Shown: positions 42,771-54,729, numbered from the stretch's first letter. The stretch: 64,000 bases of DNA from Branchinecta lynchi (GCA_023053575.1 JAKZAP010000013.1:1560001-1624000), one strand, 5' to 3'. The notes: generated from the sequence alone by a model not told the origin. A program made the numbers and translations.

Positions 42771-43570
42771 CATGGTATCTGCAAAAATGCGACTATTGTA
42801 ACCCGTCAAATGCACATGGCGACAGCGGAGTACAAATGACAAAGGAAAAACAGCACAAAGTTAGAACGATACATTTCCCGTGTACAACTTTCCAAGGAGG
42901 AAGCCCACTTCAAGCTTGTTGAACGATTGGACAGAAACTGAGATAGTTGAAACCGGTGACGGTTGAGTTTTGTAGATACCATAGTATCTAATAAGACTGT
43001 TTAAAGTTGTTTTTCAGTTACTGAGTATCTGGCAAGTGGTCGTGGTGTCTGAGAACCGTTTTTGTTGCACTCTGTCGGCCCACTCGGCCGATTCCGGGCT
43101 GATTCTGTTTACATTCATTTTTGCACTGCAGTGCTTCCGAGGAAGACGGCAGCGCTTCTCGAGAATCGCGGACTTTCTTGCGGACTTTACAGCGATGCGG
43201 CAGCACTATTGCAACAAAAACGAGGCTCTGGAATTCAGATTCACTTCCGTTTCTGGTACCGACAATAACTTCTTGTCAGGAAAACTGCATTGTTTGTCGG
43301 TGCGGGGCATTGGCAAATATTTTTCTTGTTTCGTCTCTTGGTCGTTTGTCAGTTAGCTCCCACGAACTACCCATGTTTGACTGTTCCGACTTCGTTCCAG
43401 TTATCGGCAAAAGCCTTTTTCTGAAAATCTGGATCCTCACGTTTTTTTTTCACTTTTTGATATGGTGACAGGGAAAGAGTCTTTTTCGGTAAGGAAGCAC
43501 CGAAAAACCCTTTTCTCGTACCGCTATTGGCTCTCTGATTCCGCTCTCTGATATTAAGATGGTATCTGAA

Positions 43571-44260
43571 AACTTTACCTTGGTTTCTGGAAACTTTCAT
43601 CTCACTTTGATCATCACTAACACACGAGCCTAGCTTTTTGTCGAAGTGGTGGGAAAGAAGTTCGGCACTTGTGATGTAAATGGATGTAAGTATTTACTTT
43701 GCGGGGACTTCCAGAAACAACGCTAAAACTGCAGTTTCCGGAAAAAAGAAATAAAATTTAGTAATTAAACAAAAATCCGAGGAACATGGTCAGAGATACC
43801 AGCTATACAAGCTTTTTCCCTGTTCCTTATAAAAACCAAAGGATCCGACCGAGGCTGAAAATAGCCAGGACGGCTAATAATTGTGAGAAACCCAGCAGAG
43901 TTTCAAACCATTTTCTTCTGGTCAGTTTTCCACTGGTATCGAACGACTGTCCTTCTTATTAGAGTCGGAAACGTACCAATTCTAGATCCGTAATATAGTG
44001 TTCCAGCTGATTACGCCGATGTGATAAAAGTCCGGACGTCGTTCATTGTTCATCATTTACTTCGTTTGTCGTAAGGTCAGTCCTCCCGGTTCGGTATAAA
44101 AATTTGACGACTTCCCTGTCCGATCTGGATCGTCCGCTTCCTATGAAAAGTTGTAAACACTCAAATAAAACGGGGGTTAATGGATGGTAGCAGGACTGAA
44201 TTGGTAAGACAGCTATGACCTAGGCTATCTCATTCTCTGTCCTCCTTCTGCCTTTTCTGT
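43571..44260. other. Intron: no gene or clear repeat seen
   Basis: No supported feature. Confidence 0.4.
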
Positions 44261-44262
44261 TT

Positions 44263-45495
44263 TTGGGATCCCAAAACGTAAGTGGAGGGATACCTATGAC
44301 ATCGCAAAACTTGTCCGTCTGTCTGTGAGCACGATAACTTTCGAAGGGAATGAAATATTTTGATGAAGCTGGTTTGAGGATTCTTTGGGTCAAGAGTAAG
44401 GTCTTTGGGTCAAGAGTAAGGGTGAGTTCATAGATGGGTTTTTTAGCCCTATATTTGGGGGTGGGAGAGGGAGCTTTAAATTAAGGGGCAAAAAAATTAT
44501 TTTTTAAAAGCTATTGAGATAGTTGAGGTAAAGAGACATTCTGAATCCGAATATGAAAGTTATTTGAAAGTAGTTCACCCGGAATCCGGTGAAAACCGGA
44601 CACAAAATTTGTCGACCAATTTTCCGCTATAGCAGTCCCCAAGGCGTATCCAGGGGGGGGGGGGGGGTGAGGGGGTCGACCCCCCCCCCCCCCCCGAAAC
44701 ATGAAAAATAATAATTTGTATGGGCTTTTCCCTCTGATCTGTGTCCCGACCAGCAGGCAAACGTCCCCCCTGGATACGGGCCTGGCAGTCCCTACCCCTT
44801 TATTCTCAAACCAGTATAGCTCTGCGCGTGGATGACGACATTCATTTGTTTGTTCTGTGGACGTCAGAGAGATCTAGTGTAATCGAAGGTCGAAGGGGTT
44901 GATATATAATGTTCAAACGAGGAAATATATGTTGTTCAAGCGAGGATGTTGTTCAATGAGGATTCACTGGTAAAGTACAGGTCAAGTTCGTAGATGGGTC
45001 CTTTAGTCCTATCTTTAGAGGCAGAGCAGGGGTTTCGAATTTACGGTAAAAACATGTATTATTTATAAGCTAATAAGATATTCATTGAGAGGTTAAGGAG
45101 GTCCGCTGAATACATATGTGAACTTAAATTTTCTTGCTGGACAAATGGTTCATCACGAATTCGGCTGAAATTGGAAATTTGGTTGAAGCTCAAAGTTGTT
45201 TCTGAAATCAATTAGAGATTCGGTATTGGGGCAAGGAGTTATGCTGAATCCACTTTTTAAATTTATTCTAACAGTAAAAATATTCAAGGAATCTGATTTT
45301 TTAAATTTATTTTAACAGTAAAAATATTCAAGGAATCTGACGAAGACTGAATGGCTTGAAATATTTAAGGAATCTGATTTTTTTTATTTATTAAATATTC
45401 AAGGAATCTGACGAAGACTGAATGGCGAAGACATGACCCAACTCTTTGAATCAAATGTTAGATTTTTGGGATCCCATCGAAACCTTTGGTCTTCT
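44263..45495 (-). mobile_element. Family D element, minus strand, with nested family A
   Basis: Starts 'tttgggatcccaaaacgtaa' and ends 'gggatcccatcgaaaccttt' plus 'ggtctt', the complete family D in reverse. A family A MITE sits inside it (44640-44784). A short tandem duplication of 'aacagtaaaaatattcaagg' plus 'aatctga' lies at 45268-45420. Confidence 0.75.
44640..44784 (-). mobile_element. Family A MITE nested in family D, perfect duplication GCAGTCCC
   Basis: Runs from CAAGGCGTATCCAGG to GGATACGGGCCTG with GCAGTCCC at 44632-44639 and 44785-44792. The second homopolymer tract is shortened. Shows that family A was active after family D arrived here. Confidence 0.85.
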
Positions 45496-46560
45496 TTTTT
45501 GTGAATGAAATTAACTTTGTTCAGCCGCGGTGAGTCATGTACCGTCTCAGCACACGAAAGGTAGAATATGCAGCAGTCACACTTCCTAATTAACGTTCAA
45601 GGTTCTTTATTCTAACACTAAATTACTACACAGAACTTGACATTATTTACAAAGTACTCTACTCTGCAGTCAAAATTATTTCATGCTTTGAACTGGAGAA
45701 AATTAAATCGAATGGTTCAAACCATTTTATTTAAAGAAATTATTAATTACCACCAGTTACCTTAACACAACAACTATTTCGTATTTACATTACCCCTCGC
45801 ATTACCCTTCAGATCCTTCATAACTCTCTTATTTACACATATCCTTTATCATTGAACTTGAACGACTGAGAGAACTTGATTTGATTCAGTGTTGCCACTT
45901 TTCTCTGGCGGAACCTTTGAAATTTGGCCGCAAAAAACTTGACGTTCTGGCCTACGAATTTGTTCCTTTTACCAGTTATTAACGAGAGATCCCGCTTTAT
46001 CAGCTGTATAGTCATGCTTCAGCTGCTTTACGGCTTGCCGGTCGCAGAATTCTCGCTCGCTTCGTCGAAGAAGTCGAAAGCCTTTGACAAATCGTAGAAT
46101 TCGCTATCGCGAACAGAAAAACACAGTTATTGTTCTAACGGCGCTGTTCATTTTTTCATCACATATTCGTAAAGGTGTCGTAAGGAAATGCGATCCGAAT
46201 AGCAGCTTCAGAGTGTTTTTCATCCTCCACAAAAGGAACATCTCCTCCCCCGAAGAACAAAGCCTTTCGGTTGGAAGAATGGGAGAAGTGCGGTCCGCTC
46301 TCCATTCCACCGTGGCTTCTTCCACTTTATTCCTGGTCTTTGGTTTCGAGAAAATCTTTTGTCAAAGCTAAGAGTCTGGACAAAAAGACAACCACTTAAA
46401 ATTCTCAAGAGTTGCCTCCTATTATGTGCACAAGTTAAGTGTGTTCCCTAGTAGAACGAGGGTATTCTGGAAAGTCCGTGTGAAACTGAAACTCAGGAGC
46501 AGAAGGTATTTTTCACCGACACCGTAGAGAAGACGAAAAAGCAATAACTCATTATGTGCC
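45496..46560. other. Intron: no gene or clear repeat seen
   Basis: A 95-codon plus-strand open frame at 46084 has no recognisable domain and is not called. Confidence 0.35.
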
Positions 46561-47205
46561 ATTCTTTGAAACTTCATATCGCAACAAATCAACGAAGAAA
46601 CCAACGAAAATGGGGTTTTTATAGGCCAACGAATACACTGAAATAAAAGGCGAATATTTCGGCTGGACAACCGCCTCCCTTCTTCAGGGCAGACAGAAAA
46701 TTTCGAGAAAAAAGGCCAAAATGAGGATGAAGATCAACAGCCAAGAAAAAACAAGAACAACAAGAAACCAAAGATTAAAATAAAAATTGAAAGAATTGAA
46801 AGCCTAAAATAAAGACAGCGAGCCACTCACCAATATCTGCGACTAACAATTATGATTGTTCTCGCTCGATACTAGCAAATGACTGCTGAAAGAAATTTCA
46901 TTCCACAGGCAAGCGACCGTGACGGGCTGCTCGGGGCGTTACGTCATATTTCGTTTGGTTTTAATAGCTGCTTCTCGTGCGCAAGCTCTTTTTGATCTGA
47001 GGGGATGAGGACTTGAATCCGTATCTTGTGAATGCGTAGATGATTCGAGGCTAATCTGAGGGACGACTAAGCCTTCAACTTCTCCTTTGAGAAAACCGAA
47101 ATATGAATCGCTAATTCTTGTATCCCCATTTTCGTTGGTTTCTTCGTTGATTTTTTGTGATATGTCAGGCTAATGTGGTTTACGAAATTATCTTTGAAAC
47201 TTCAC
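46560..47205. repeat. Region bounded by inverted repeats, with a family E-like core
   Basis: 'caacgaagaaaccaacgaaa' plus 'atggggt' (46590-46617) and its inverse near 47123-47156 bound the interval. Inside, 46645-46690 read on the minus strand gives CUGAAGA, a hairpin-like stretch and GAAAUAUUC, resembling the hammerhead core. Stem I pairing is poor. Confidence 0.45.
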
Positions 47206-47261
47206 TGTAGGAGTTTGTCAGCGATCTGACAAATATGACAGTCACACTCCCAATAGCTACC

Positions 47262-47327
47262 GTGACTGTTTGGCTGTACTGCTTGTGACTGTTTGGCTGC
47301 ACTGTCATGACTGTTTGGTTGTAATGC
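47262..47327 (+). repeat. Three-copy tandem repeat, ~23-24 bp
   Basis: Three copies of 'tgactgtttggctgtactg' with small changes. Confidence 0.65.
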
Positions 47328-47659
47328 AAAGTACCGTAGCCCCACATCATTCCCCAGCTGCAGGCGATGCCACCAAAAAGAAGAAACAGCCCAACACATT
47401 CTCTTCGACTGCCCGTCAAACGCCGTGGAAAATCAAAACTCTCCGCAATCTACCGAAAGTTAAAACCACCTTTCAACTAGCAACAAATCACCGAAGCCCC
47501 CCCCCCCCCTCTCTATACGGCAAAAATTTAGGATATACAAACAGGTGGTGATAGTCAGATGAGACGAAGAAAAGAAAGGTAGAAAGGGATTGGCTTCAAG
47601 CTAGACCCAAAGCCAGTTTGAAGTTGAAGGAAGGATGAGTTCGTTAGATCAGATACCAT

Positions 47660-47815
47660 CAGACGATGTCGGGACTGAAAAGTATTTAGATATATGTGTT
47701 CCTTCAGACCAAGGTGAATGTGATCAAACTTCACGGTCAGAAGACCTCGCCAAGATTGGCAGAAATATCGCCGAAACAAAATCTTAGCTGACTAATTCGT
47801 TTAGCACCCCCGAAT
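47660..47815 (+). repeat. Family E degenerate copy (array type)
   Basis: 'gtcagaagacctcgccaaga' then 'ttggcagaaatatcgccg' and 'ttcgtttagcaccc', related to the array units at 38.1 kb. The core U is lost (CAGAAGA). Confidence 0.5.
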
Positions 47816-47950
47816 TTTGTTTCGCCTTTCTCGCGCTTTATTTCCTTTTTCGTTAACTTTCACACAACCTTGCGCACTCTCACATGTGCCAGTATTCTCT
47901 GCAAGCTTTTGAGCAGGTTTTCAGTCATTTTTGGCTGAGCATAATGAAGG

Positions 47951-48140
47951 GGCTATCCACTCCTTGTCACCTGCTGTACACTCTTTCTCGGCACCGGCTG
48001 AAATTACGTGATTCTGCTTACTAACATGCTGACTTGAATTCTAACACTTGGCAACCGATGCCGGCACCAACCGGGGACCTCGCATCGAGCACTTGCTGTT
48101 CACTGAAATCGAGAGTGGGCAACCCCTCGAGCGAACGAAA
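47951..48140. repeat. Small repeat with CCCACTCCC-type inverted ends
   Basis: 'tatccactccttgtcacctg' at the left and 'gagagtgggcaacccctcg' at the right, with inner 'ggcaccggctgaaatta'. Same family as 24226-24380. Confidence 0.5.
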
Positions 48141-48380
48141 CAGCTTATTTCATGTCGGCATGATTAAGACTTTCATGACAGGTTATTGTTCTGTTCAGTT
48201 CGATTTATTGTACGACCAAAATACATTTAACTATGATGCTAGTACTGCCCCAAGAAAGGTACAAAAAAGCACTTGCAATTGGGCGGGTACATAAAACTCA
48301 TTTCCTAACTAATAATTAACTAGAAACAAAACATAAAAGAAAATAGCACTAAAATATAAATAATAACCAATCTCTCATCA

Positions 48381-48991
48381 ATCAATCAATCAAGTTTATT
48401 CCAAATAGCCAAAAGCTAGAAGTGGAATACAAATTTACAAAATATACACAGACACGAAACAAATTAACTAATACACTTACAAGATTTTACCAGAAATAAA
48501 TGATGGGATGAAACTACGTAAAAATTGGGCAGAAGAATTAGCAGGATATGGAACAAATTGATTGCCAGTATTCCTCTCGGACCGACGCACGGAATACGGG
48601 AGGGGGGGAATAGATGGGACATCTGCGGACAACATATTATCTTAGCTCCAAACTAATTTGAAAGAATATTTCTACGTTCTGTTAATTTAGGAACGTCAAG
48701 TTTAATGAGAGCTTCTTCGTATGAAATATTATGATGACCCAGAATGATTCTCACTGTTTTCTTTTGGACATTTTCCAGGCGATCAGAGAGCTCTGCAGAA
48801 AGAGAAGAATGCCAAACCGGTGAAGCATATTCTAAATGAGGACGGATATAAGTTTTAAAAAGCAGAGGAGGCATTCAGTATCCATACCGAAAGATTTAAG
48901 AGTGGAGATGGATTTAATTAAAAAGTTAGTTTTACGGATAATATTGTCAACATGAGACAATATTATATAGACTCTCTGGCCTGGTTATAGA
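48381..48991 (-). mobile_element. LINE-3 inserted in LINE-1, 9-bp target duplication
   Basis: Flanked by perfect CTCTCATCA (48372-48380 and 48992-49000). On the minus strand it has a thumb-region RT remnant and a (TGAT)n tail (48381-48392 in reverse). Different tail and sequence from LINE-1, so a separate family. Confidence 0.8.
48653..48874 (-). pseudogene. LINE-3 reverse transcriptase C-terminal fragment
   Basis: A 73-codon piece with YIRPHLEYASPVW, LENVQKKTVRIILG and LDVPKLTERRN, the region after RT motif E in CR1/Jockey-type LINEs. The catalytic motifs are absent, so it is a dead 5'-truncated copy. Confidence 0.75.
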
Positions 48992-49329
48992 CTCTCATCA
49001 ACTCGTTTAATAATAATAATGAGAAAAAAGAAAAATAATAAGAAAAATAGGAAATAAAAAACAAAAAAAAACTATGAACCTTGGCCTAACAAATCCTTTT
49101 TCAATTTATTTTTAAATAACCCCAGGTGCTCAGCCGTCCAAATGCTCTCCGGAACAGAGTTCCACACATTAGGCCCTGAAAATCTAGTAAGGAAGCCGGC
49201 CCTGGTTATACTTCTATGCGGGACGACGAAATTTGTTGAAATTTCACAATGTGTTAAGACCACCAAACATTCTCGGACCCAGTTTCCATCCTTCTTCCCT
49301 TGTTTGGACAACGGAAGACACGTCATCAA

Positions 49330-49955
49330 CTCTAGACTCTTTCGTTTCTCATTCGCTTTTAAAGAAATGCGAAACCGTAGGAGGGGAATAACGATAATGG
49401 AAACGGCCCAGAGGAAACAGAATTTGCTTATAAAGCATACTAATCAAGTTCAGACAGATTCTTCAAATTAGAAGACGCGACAGGGTTTGGGAGGGAAAAC
49501 GAATGGGAGGAAGAGTGAAGGGGACTAAAATATAAGGGGGTTGAGTTTGCGACAAAGAAGCCGAATATCCGAAAAAATGTAGGGGAGAAGGATAATGGTA
49601 GGGTGATGTTGCAAAGGAGTAAAAACACTCAGTGGTAGAGAGAAAATGCTGGGAAAATCCCCCGAGGATCACTATTTATTTTCCACTCTGTCCTATTACC
49701 GTAAATATGAATCCGGTCCTAACTTGCGTCCTGCGTTTTTATCAGTTACCCTGATGTGTCGGTCTCAGTTACTCACAAGAGCCTTTCGGTATGTTTCTCG
49801 GATATCTTCGTCCCCTTTGTTAGTCTCCCGGATTCCCCTAGGTGTCCTGCTCTGCTGTGGTCTTTACTGACAGAGATTGAATTGTCGGGAGAACACTGTT
49901 TTGTAGTAATCATACTCTGACATACTACATTGGACGGAATGATCTATGAATTCAT
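49330..49955. other. Intron: no gene or clear repeat seen
   Basis: No supported feature. Confidence 0.35.
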
Positions 49956-49959
49956 AATT

Positions 49960-50150
49960 GATAGTCATGGCAAACGGATACATCTGCTGAATTTTATTAG
50001 AGTGAAATTTCGGCTCTTTTTGGCAGGGGTCCGCTTCAGGAAGAAAGACCAAGAGCCCCCTTCCCAAGAAGGGCCGCAATATCGCTCGAATAAAATTCCT
50101 ATTTGGTTGCTACTATCAGCTGTGATACGCAGTCAGCTTGGGCTGAAGTA
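49960..50150. repeat. Family E inverted pair, degenerate
   Basis: A minus-strand unit ('gcaaacggatacatctgctg...tttcggctctttttggc') runs head-to-head into a plus-strand unit ('ttcccaagaagggccgcaat' and 'atcgctcgaataaaatt'). Both cores are mutated. Confidence 0.6.
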
Positions 50151-50237
50151 AAATTTATGATTTATGAATACCAAAGTTTGGCTGATGGGCACATCTTCAC
50201 ACCTCTTCCTCTGAACATTTTACAACGTACACACAGA

Positions 50238-50515
50238 GCGTGTTCCATCCCGCTTATGGTAGTTACCACCATTTCTGTTTTTTTGCAGTCAAGGCTGGAA
50301 TGATTTTTCTGTTCTCCAGCAGAAAATCATGCCACGGGCGAATCCGACCAATCACGTCACATAGATCCGTAGTTACTACGCTCCCGAGCGTGGTAAGCAA
50401 ATAGTTACTATTAGTTATTATTTCGAGAAGGTTGGAACGGTCAGCGTAGTAACTTTTGATGAGGTTTAACGGAAATAGTAACTAATACTTACTATTTGTA
50501 GAAAAGTGGAACATG
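50238..50515 (+). mobile_element. Family H MITE
   Basis: A 278-bp element from GCGTGTTCCATCCC to GTGGAACATGC. Inner repeats 'aatagttactattagttatt' and 'ggttggaacggtcagcgtag'. Copies at 54980 (inverted) and 62471. Confidence 0.75.
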
Positions 50516-50699
50516 CACACATAGTTGCGCGGGAAAAACGACGAGAGAAGTATCTTCTAGCATACTTCTTCTTCGTCCTTTCGGAGCTAAAATTTTCGAC
50601 AATCGGAGTATTCGCAACGTCAACTTTATTGAAGAACATTGACCTTTCAAACGCGTCCAAATGTCAGGAGCCTTCATATACTGTTGGCTCCGTTATAAT

Positions 50700-50875
50700 A
50701 AGTAAGTAAGTAACTAAGTAATTTTTGACCCGCCATTTGAAAAGCGGAGTATGCAGAATAAGATAAAATACAACAAATACAATATACGCCAGAAAAGAAT
50801 GTAGAGTGCCATGTGCTGGCTGGGCCCTGTTGTCCATGATTTTTGGCAATTCAATCGGACGAGTATTAAATTATC
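50700..50875 (-). repeat. LINE 3' end with (AAGT)n tail, minus strand
   Basis: 'aagtaagtaagtaactaagt' followed by 'tttttgacccgccatttgaa' and 'gcggagtatg'. The 'tgacccg...gcggag' words match the copy at 18.9 kb, so both belong to one LINE family. Confidence 0.5.
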
Positions 50876-51640
50876 TTAGTATCGTCTGCTACTTGTCCAT
50901 TACAACAAGATCAGATTGTCGGGAAGTTTTCGGGAAAGCAGTGAGATTGAAGTAAACTTGGGAGTAGCTTTCGGAAAAGTGTGGGATTCTCGTGAGGTCT
51001 ATTTCATTTCACTTCTGGTCAATAAAATTCCGCAATTACGCCCGAAGATACTGTTCCTCTCAGTTTTTGTAAAATCCCTTTCCCCTAACCATTGTTACAG
51101 GCCATCAGTCTGGCATTGTCGCTCATTCCAGTTCATTCGAGGTGAAAGATTAGTCTCAAAATTTTCCACGGATAATCGGTAATCTTTCCCCGCCACTGAT
51201 TCTCCGTCGCCTCTTTCGCCCCATTGTGCGCGTCGAGAAGTTGAACTCATTTTCTATAGAAAATTTCTGATCCAAAGATTAACCCATGGAAAGTCATTTT
51301 TTGAAAAGTCGCGGAGGGAGCCCGAGTCTGATTGCCCGTGACGTATAGAGAAGGGTCTAATTGCACGGAGCAAGAGTAAATAGGAACTCATCATTTCGGG
51401 ATTTTAGAAAGGGGGAAATCGGAAATCCGTGTTTGCGAGTCGGAATTAAGCTTTTGAAATTCTTACTTTTGTGAACGTTTTTTCAATCTGGATAGCATAC
51501 TATTTGAATACACAAAGATGGTATTAACATTTCCGATAGACGATGTCTAGATTGTCTTCTGGTGCAGTAATGAAACTGTGTCTGTTTGTGGGCAGGTCAT
51601 GGCTAAAGAAAAAGATTCCTAGCAAGGTTCGGACGAGGTG
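50876..51640. other. Intron: no gene or clear repeat seen
   Basis: No supported feature. Confidence 0.4.
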
Positions 51641-51713
51641 GTGCCCACTCCCTGGCAACTGGTGTATACCGGCACACCCGGAACCTGGTGTAAACATTTG
51701 TTGGGAGTGGGCA
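51641..51713. repeat. 73-bp hairpin with perfect 13-bp stem
   Basis: GGTGCCCACTCCC pairs with GGGAGTGGGCACC. Minimal member of the CCCACTCCC family seen at 24226 and 47951. Confidence 0.65.
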
Positions 51714-53520
51714 CCCCCTTTGTGCTGCCATGAGTTTTAAGGACTTATGTCGGTCGTAATATGTGGGTTGAATCTTGCATAAACATCCTAACGGTATTAA
51801 CGAGCATGTGTCTTGCTACTAACCGCCGTCCTTTTCGCACCCAAGAATTTTCTGGTTGCTCCAACATAGTTACGTTACAACACTGATGCCACATTTAAAA
51901 GAATGCAGTGCTAGTAATAACTGATCCAGACTTCGCTAGAAGCTTAGTTCAAGTTCTGTGTACTGACAATAGAAAAAAAGCCAACTTGGCATATAGAGGC
52001 TCGATGTCAGAAGGCATAGATTCAGGTACACTTAAAGTTCAATGGGCAGATCAAATTACCCCAATCCCACTCTGTAACAACCTAGGAACAATGCTTACCC
52101 CCTAGATCAGCAGCTTTTTCAACAGTTTCCTCTCTGTGATATTTCAAAGCGTATTTTTTTTGGGCCAGTACATGGTCAATTTACTAGCTTGGACAAAGAT
52201 AGAAGTGATGTTTCTTATAATACTTAGTAGATCTTAATTTTATGCATAAATCACCTTGTATAATTCAGACTTGAATAGGTTATTTGTATTTGAATGATTT
52301 TTGTAGCTATGTTGTTCTTTTATAAGCTTATAGCATATTCTGGTACATTTTATAAAGCAAGCTAATCAAGCTTCACAACACTATTCCACAAAGAAAACTT
52401 TGAATAGGCACTTCAAGGTAAACTGTCAATCAGGTAAACTGCATCTACGGCTTGACTTTAGTAACATCTCAAATATATCCTTTTCTATCAAGCATTGCTG
52501 GGAGTTTTTGAGTTTCCTGCCACGATATCCCAGCTACTAGGATTTGGATCGCCGAAATGCCAGAGAGGTAAAGACAAGGGATGACAAGAAAACGGCCGAT
52601 TTTCGTAGCGCCTTCTAAAGGAAGTCGGAAATGTTTATTTGTGAAGCATTTAATACAAAGTAAAGCATTAGAAGTGTCCACTGTGCTTTAATATAGTTTA
52701 TATAATAGCATGCTAGTGTAGGCTAATGTAGTAAATAATAATAACAATTAGAATTTCATTTGGAAGTTCATAAAGTGTATCCTATCCGTTCCGATGGCAT
52801 TTTCGAAACCTTTGACTTCCGCGCTACGCGTGTCTTTGTAGCTTTACTCTACGTTTACACAGAGGAATCGGGTGCGCTTTTCGCACCGAGTTTTCGCTTT
52901 TCGCACCGAGAGCACGGAATCCAATGCCAAGGGATAAAAGGGATGTGTTATTTTAAGTTAAAGAATGATTCGAAGGACTGAGATATTTTGGAATATTTGG
53001 AAAGAAAAACCAGGTAGGAATGGCAATACCACTTTACACCGATTGGAAGGAGAAAAGCCTTTAAAGATCGCTTAGCCCTTTCGCAATCCCCCCCCCCCCC
53101 GTCGCTAAGCGTACCACTGGCTGGGAACTATTTGGGTAAGGCAGACTGGTGGAAAACGTTCGTCGGCTTAGTTTACTTCCTTTTCGTATGAATACATAAA
53201 TGACGGTTTCTTACTTGCATCAACTGGAACGACAAAGAAACATAGTCCATCATGTTTGACTGTTTCCAAGGCGCCAAGAAAGTTTGGTGATTGCCTCCAG
53301 TTCCGAAATCCCCCCCCCCCCTCCCAAATGATTTCTGTTATAACCGAAGCAGTGAAAAGATTTGCCAGTGCCCTGTAAAAGTTACAGGCCTAAAGGGTCA
53401 CGATTTTAAAAAGTAAAATGCGAAAAATTAACTTTTTTTGTTTTGTTGTCATTATGAAGGTATAGGCTTATATGATAGATCGGTTCGTGTAAAATGTGTG
53501 CATTCACTCTTACTCGTGAT
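51714..53520. other. Intron: no gene seen; hAT remnant near 53070-53130
   Basis: 'cgtaccactggctgggaact' at 53107 resembles the right end of the hAT-like element at 29219. Two C runs (53090-53100 and 53311-53321). Nothing else recognised. Confidence 0.4.
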
Positions 53521-53536
53521 TAGGCTATACAGTATT

Positions 53537-53700
53537 AAATATTCTTTGAGCCCAAGCTGACTTTGAAACATTTGTTCAAACGATGTTTCCAACGGAAACG
53601 TCAGCTAAAGGTTTGGATTACAGGTTTGTTTCCCTCCCCGACGTTGACCCAGAGGATTGACAGCCTGACGAGGACCCTTGCCAAGAAGGGCCGAAATATC
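53537..53700 (+). mobile_element. Family E insertion ending at the hammerhead cleavage site
   Basis: Flanked by perfect 13-bp repeats GCTATACAGTATT (53524-53536 and 53701-53713). Starts AAATATTCTTTGAGCCCAAG (a minus-strand unit end), then switches to a plus-strand unit with intact hammerhead core: CAGC (53661-53664), CUGACGA (53665-53671), CCCUU/AAGGG, GAAA (53693-53696), UAUC. The insertion ends at C53700, the base after which the ribozyme is predicted to cut. The first three bases of the duplication (GCT) also match the next ribozyme bases, so the end is fixed only to within 3 bp. Confidence 0.75.
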
Positions 53701-53848
53701 GCTATACAGTATTGAGTGGGGGGGGGGAGCATTTGATAGTTGGTATCATATCCTGATTTTATAGGGTAGGCTACGAATTCTTTTGTTGTTCGTGTTAGTG
53801 TGAAATTATAAGACAAGCCCTGGATTTGCGAAGTTTGTTTCTCTGCCG

Positions 53849-54480
53849 TGTTTTTGGGATCACAAATCGTAAGTGGAGGGATACCCATGAAATCGCAAAA
53901 GTGGTCCGTCTGTCCGTCCTTCCGTCTGTAAGCACGATAACTCTCGAGGGGAATAAGATATTTTGATGGAACTTGGTGTGAGGATTCTTTGGTTCAAGGG
54001 TAAGGTCGGGTTCGTAGGTGGGCTCTGTAGCCCTCCATTTAGAGGAGGGGGTTCAAATTATGGGGCAAACAAAATATTTTTAAACAGCTAATGTGATAGT
54101 CGATTACGGAGCAAGGAGACATGCTGAACACGATGATGAAAACCATTTTCTCACCGGACAAGTAGTTAGTCCGGAATCCGGCAAAAACCGGAAAGTTTGT
54201 AAAAAGTAAAAGTTTCATTTGATGTTGATTAGATGTTCAATTTAGGGAAAAGAAGACATGCTGAATGTCCATGTGAAAATCATTTTCTACCCTGACAAGT
54301 AGTTTGCCCGGAATCCGGCCAAAACCGGAAAATTTGTTAAAAGTAAAAGTTGTATTTGTAGTTGATTAGATATACGATTTAGGGATAAGAAGAGATGCTG
54401 AATCACTATATGATAATCATCTTTTACCCGAACATATAGTTCGCCCGGAATCCGGCTGGAACTGGAAAAAAAATTTATAA
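53849..54480 (-). mobile_element. Family D element, minus strand, truncated
   Basis: Starts 'ttttgggatcacaaatcgta' and has the 3' unique part, then about three repeats with 'gcccggaatccggccaaaac'. The GATGGGATCCC end is missing. Confidence 0.7.
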
Positions 54481-54524
54481 GTTAAATTTTTGCGTATGCG
54501 TCAAGTAGCACTCACAGTGTTTAT

Positions 54525-54595
54525 TATTTTTTTTCTTTATTAGTTGTTTGTACAAAATTATGTAACACTTAATAAATTCATTCATTCATTCACAC
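54525..54595 (+). repeat. LINE 3' end with (ATTC)n tail
   Basis: 'gtaacacttaataaattcat' then 'tcattcattcac'. No coding part. Confidence 0.45.
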
Positions 54596-54729
54596 CGTCA
54601 CCTCTATCCAGCGGTCGACTTGCACACTACTGTGAAATAACTTGCAAGAGGGCCTAAGATTAAATCGCGTGTTGCGTCACGCTTTGTTTATTTCCGCATA
54701 TCTTTCACACGTGTTTGCTTATTTTCTAG

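Larger units (their letters stand above)
41630..43570. repeat. GGTATC palindrome-rich tract, split by two TIR elements
   Basis: Repeated 'gtggtatcagataccac' palindromes and 'gcaaaaacgac' words lie at 41630-42012 and again at 42310-42321, 42771-42790, 42975-43060 and about 43560. A 19-20 bp hairpin pairs 41665-41684 with 41713-41731. A ~50-bp direct repeat ('aaagactttagaccgtggta') occurs near 41938-42010. Not coding. Confidence 0.65.
48183..49329 (-). mobile_element. LINE-1, minus strand, 3' part, split by LINE-3
   Basis: The reverse complement holds the C-terminal end of a LINE ORF (49072-49329, 85 codons: FSGPNVWNSVPESIW and FKNKLKKDLLGQGS are typical of CR1/Jockey-type ORF2 ends), then a 3' UTR ending in the tail at 48183-48195. 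It is interrupted by LINE-3 at 48381-48991. The RT catalytic part is missing. Confidence 0.8.

Noticed and set aside
43036..43468. Overlapping open frames of 68-115 codons in three frames
   Set aside because: No domain, no codon bias difference between frames, and they continue from a palindromic repeat tract. Chance frames in a GC-richer patch.
46645..46690. Further hammerhead on the minus strand
   Set aside because: CUGAAGA and GAAAUAUUC are present, but stem I does not pair and stem II is irregular. Kept only as a family E-like note.
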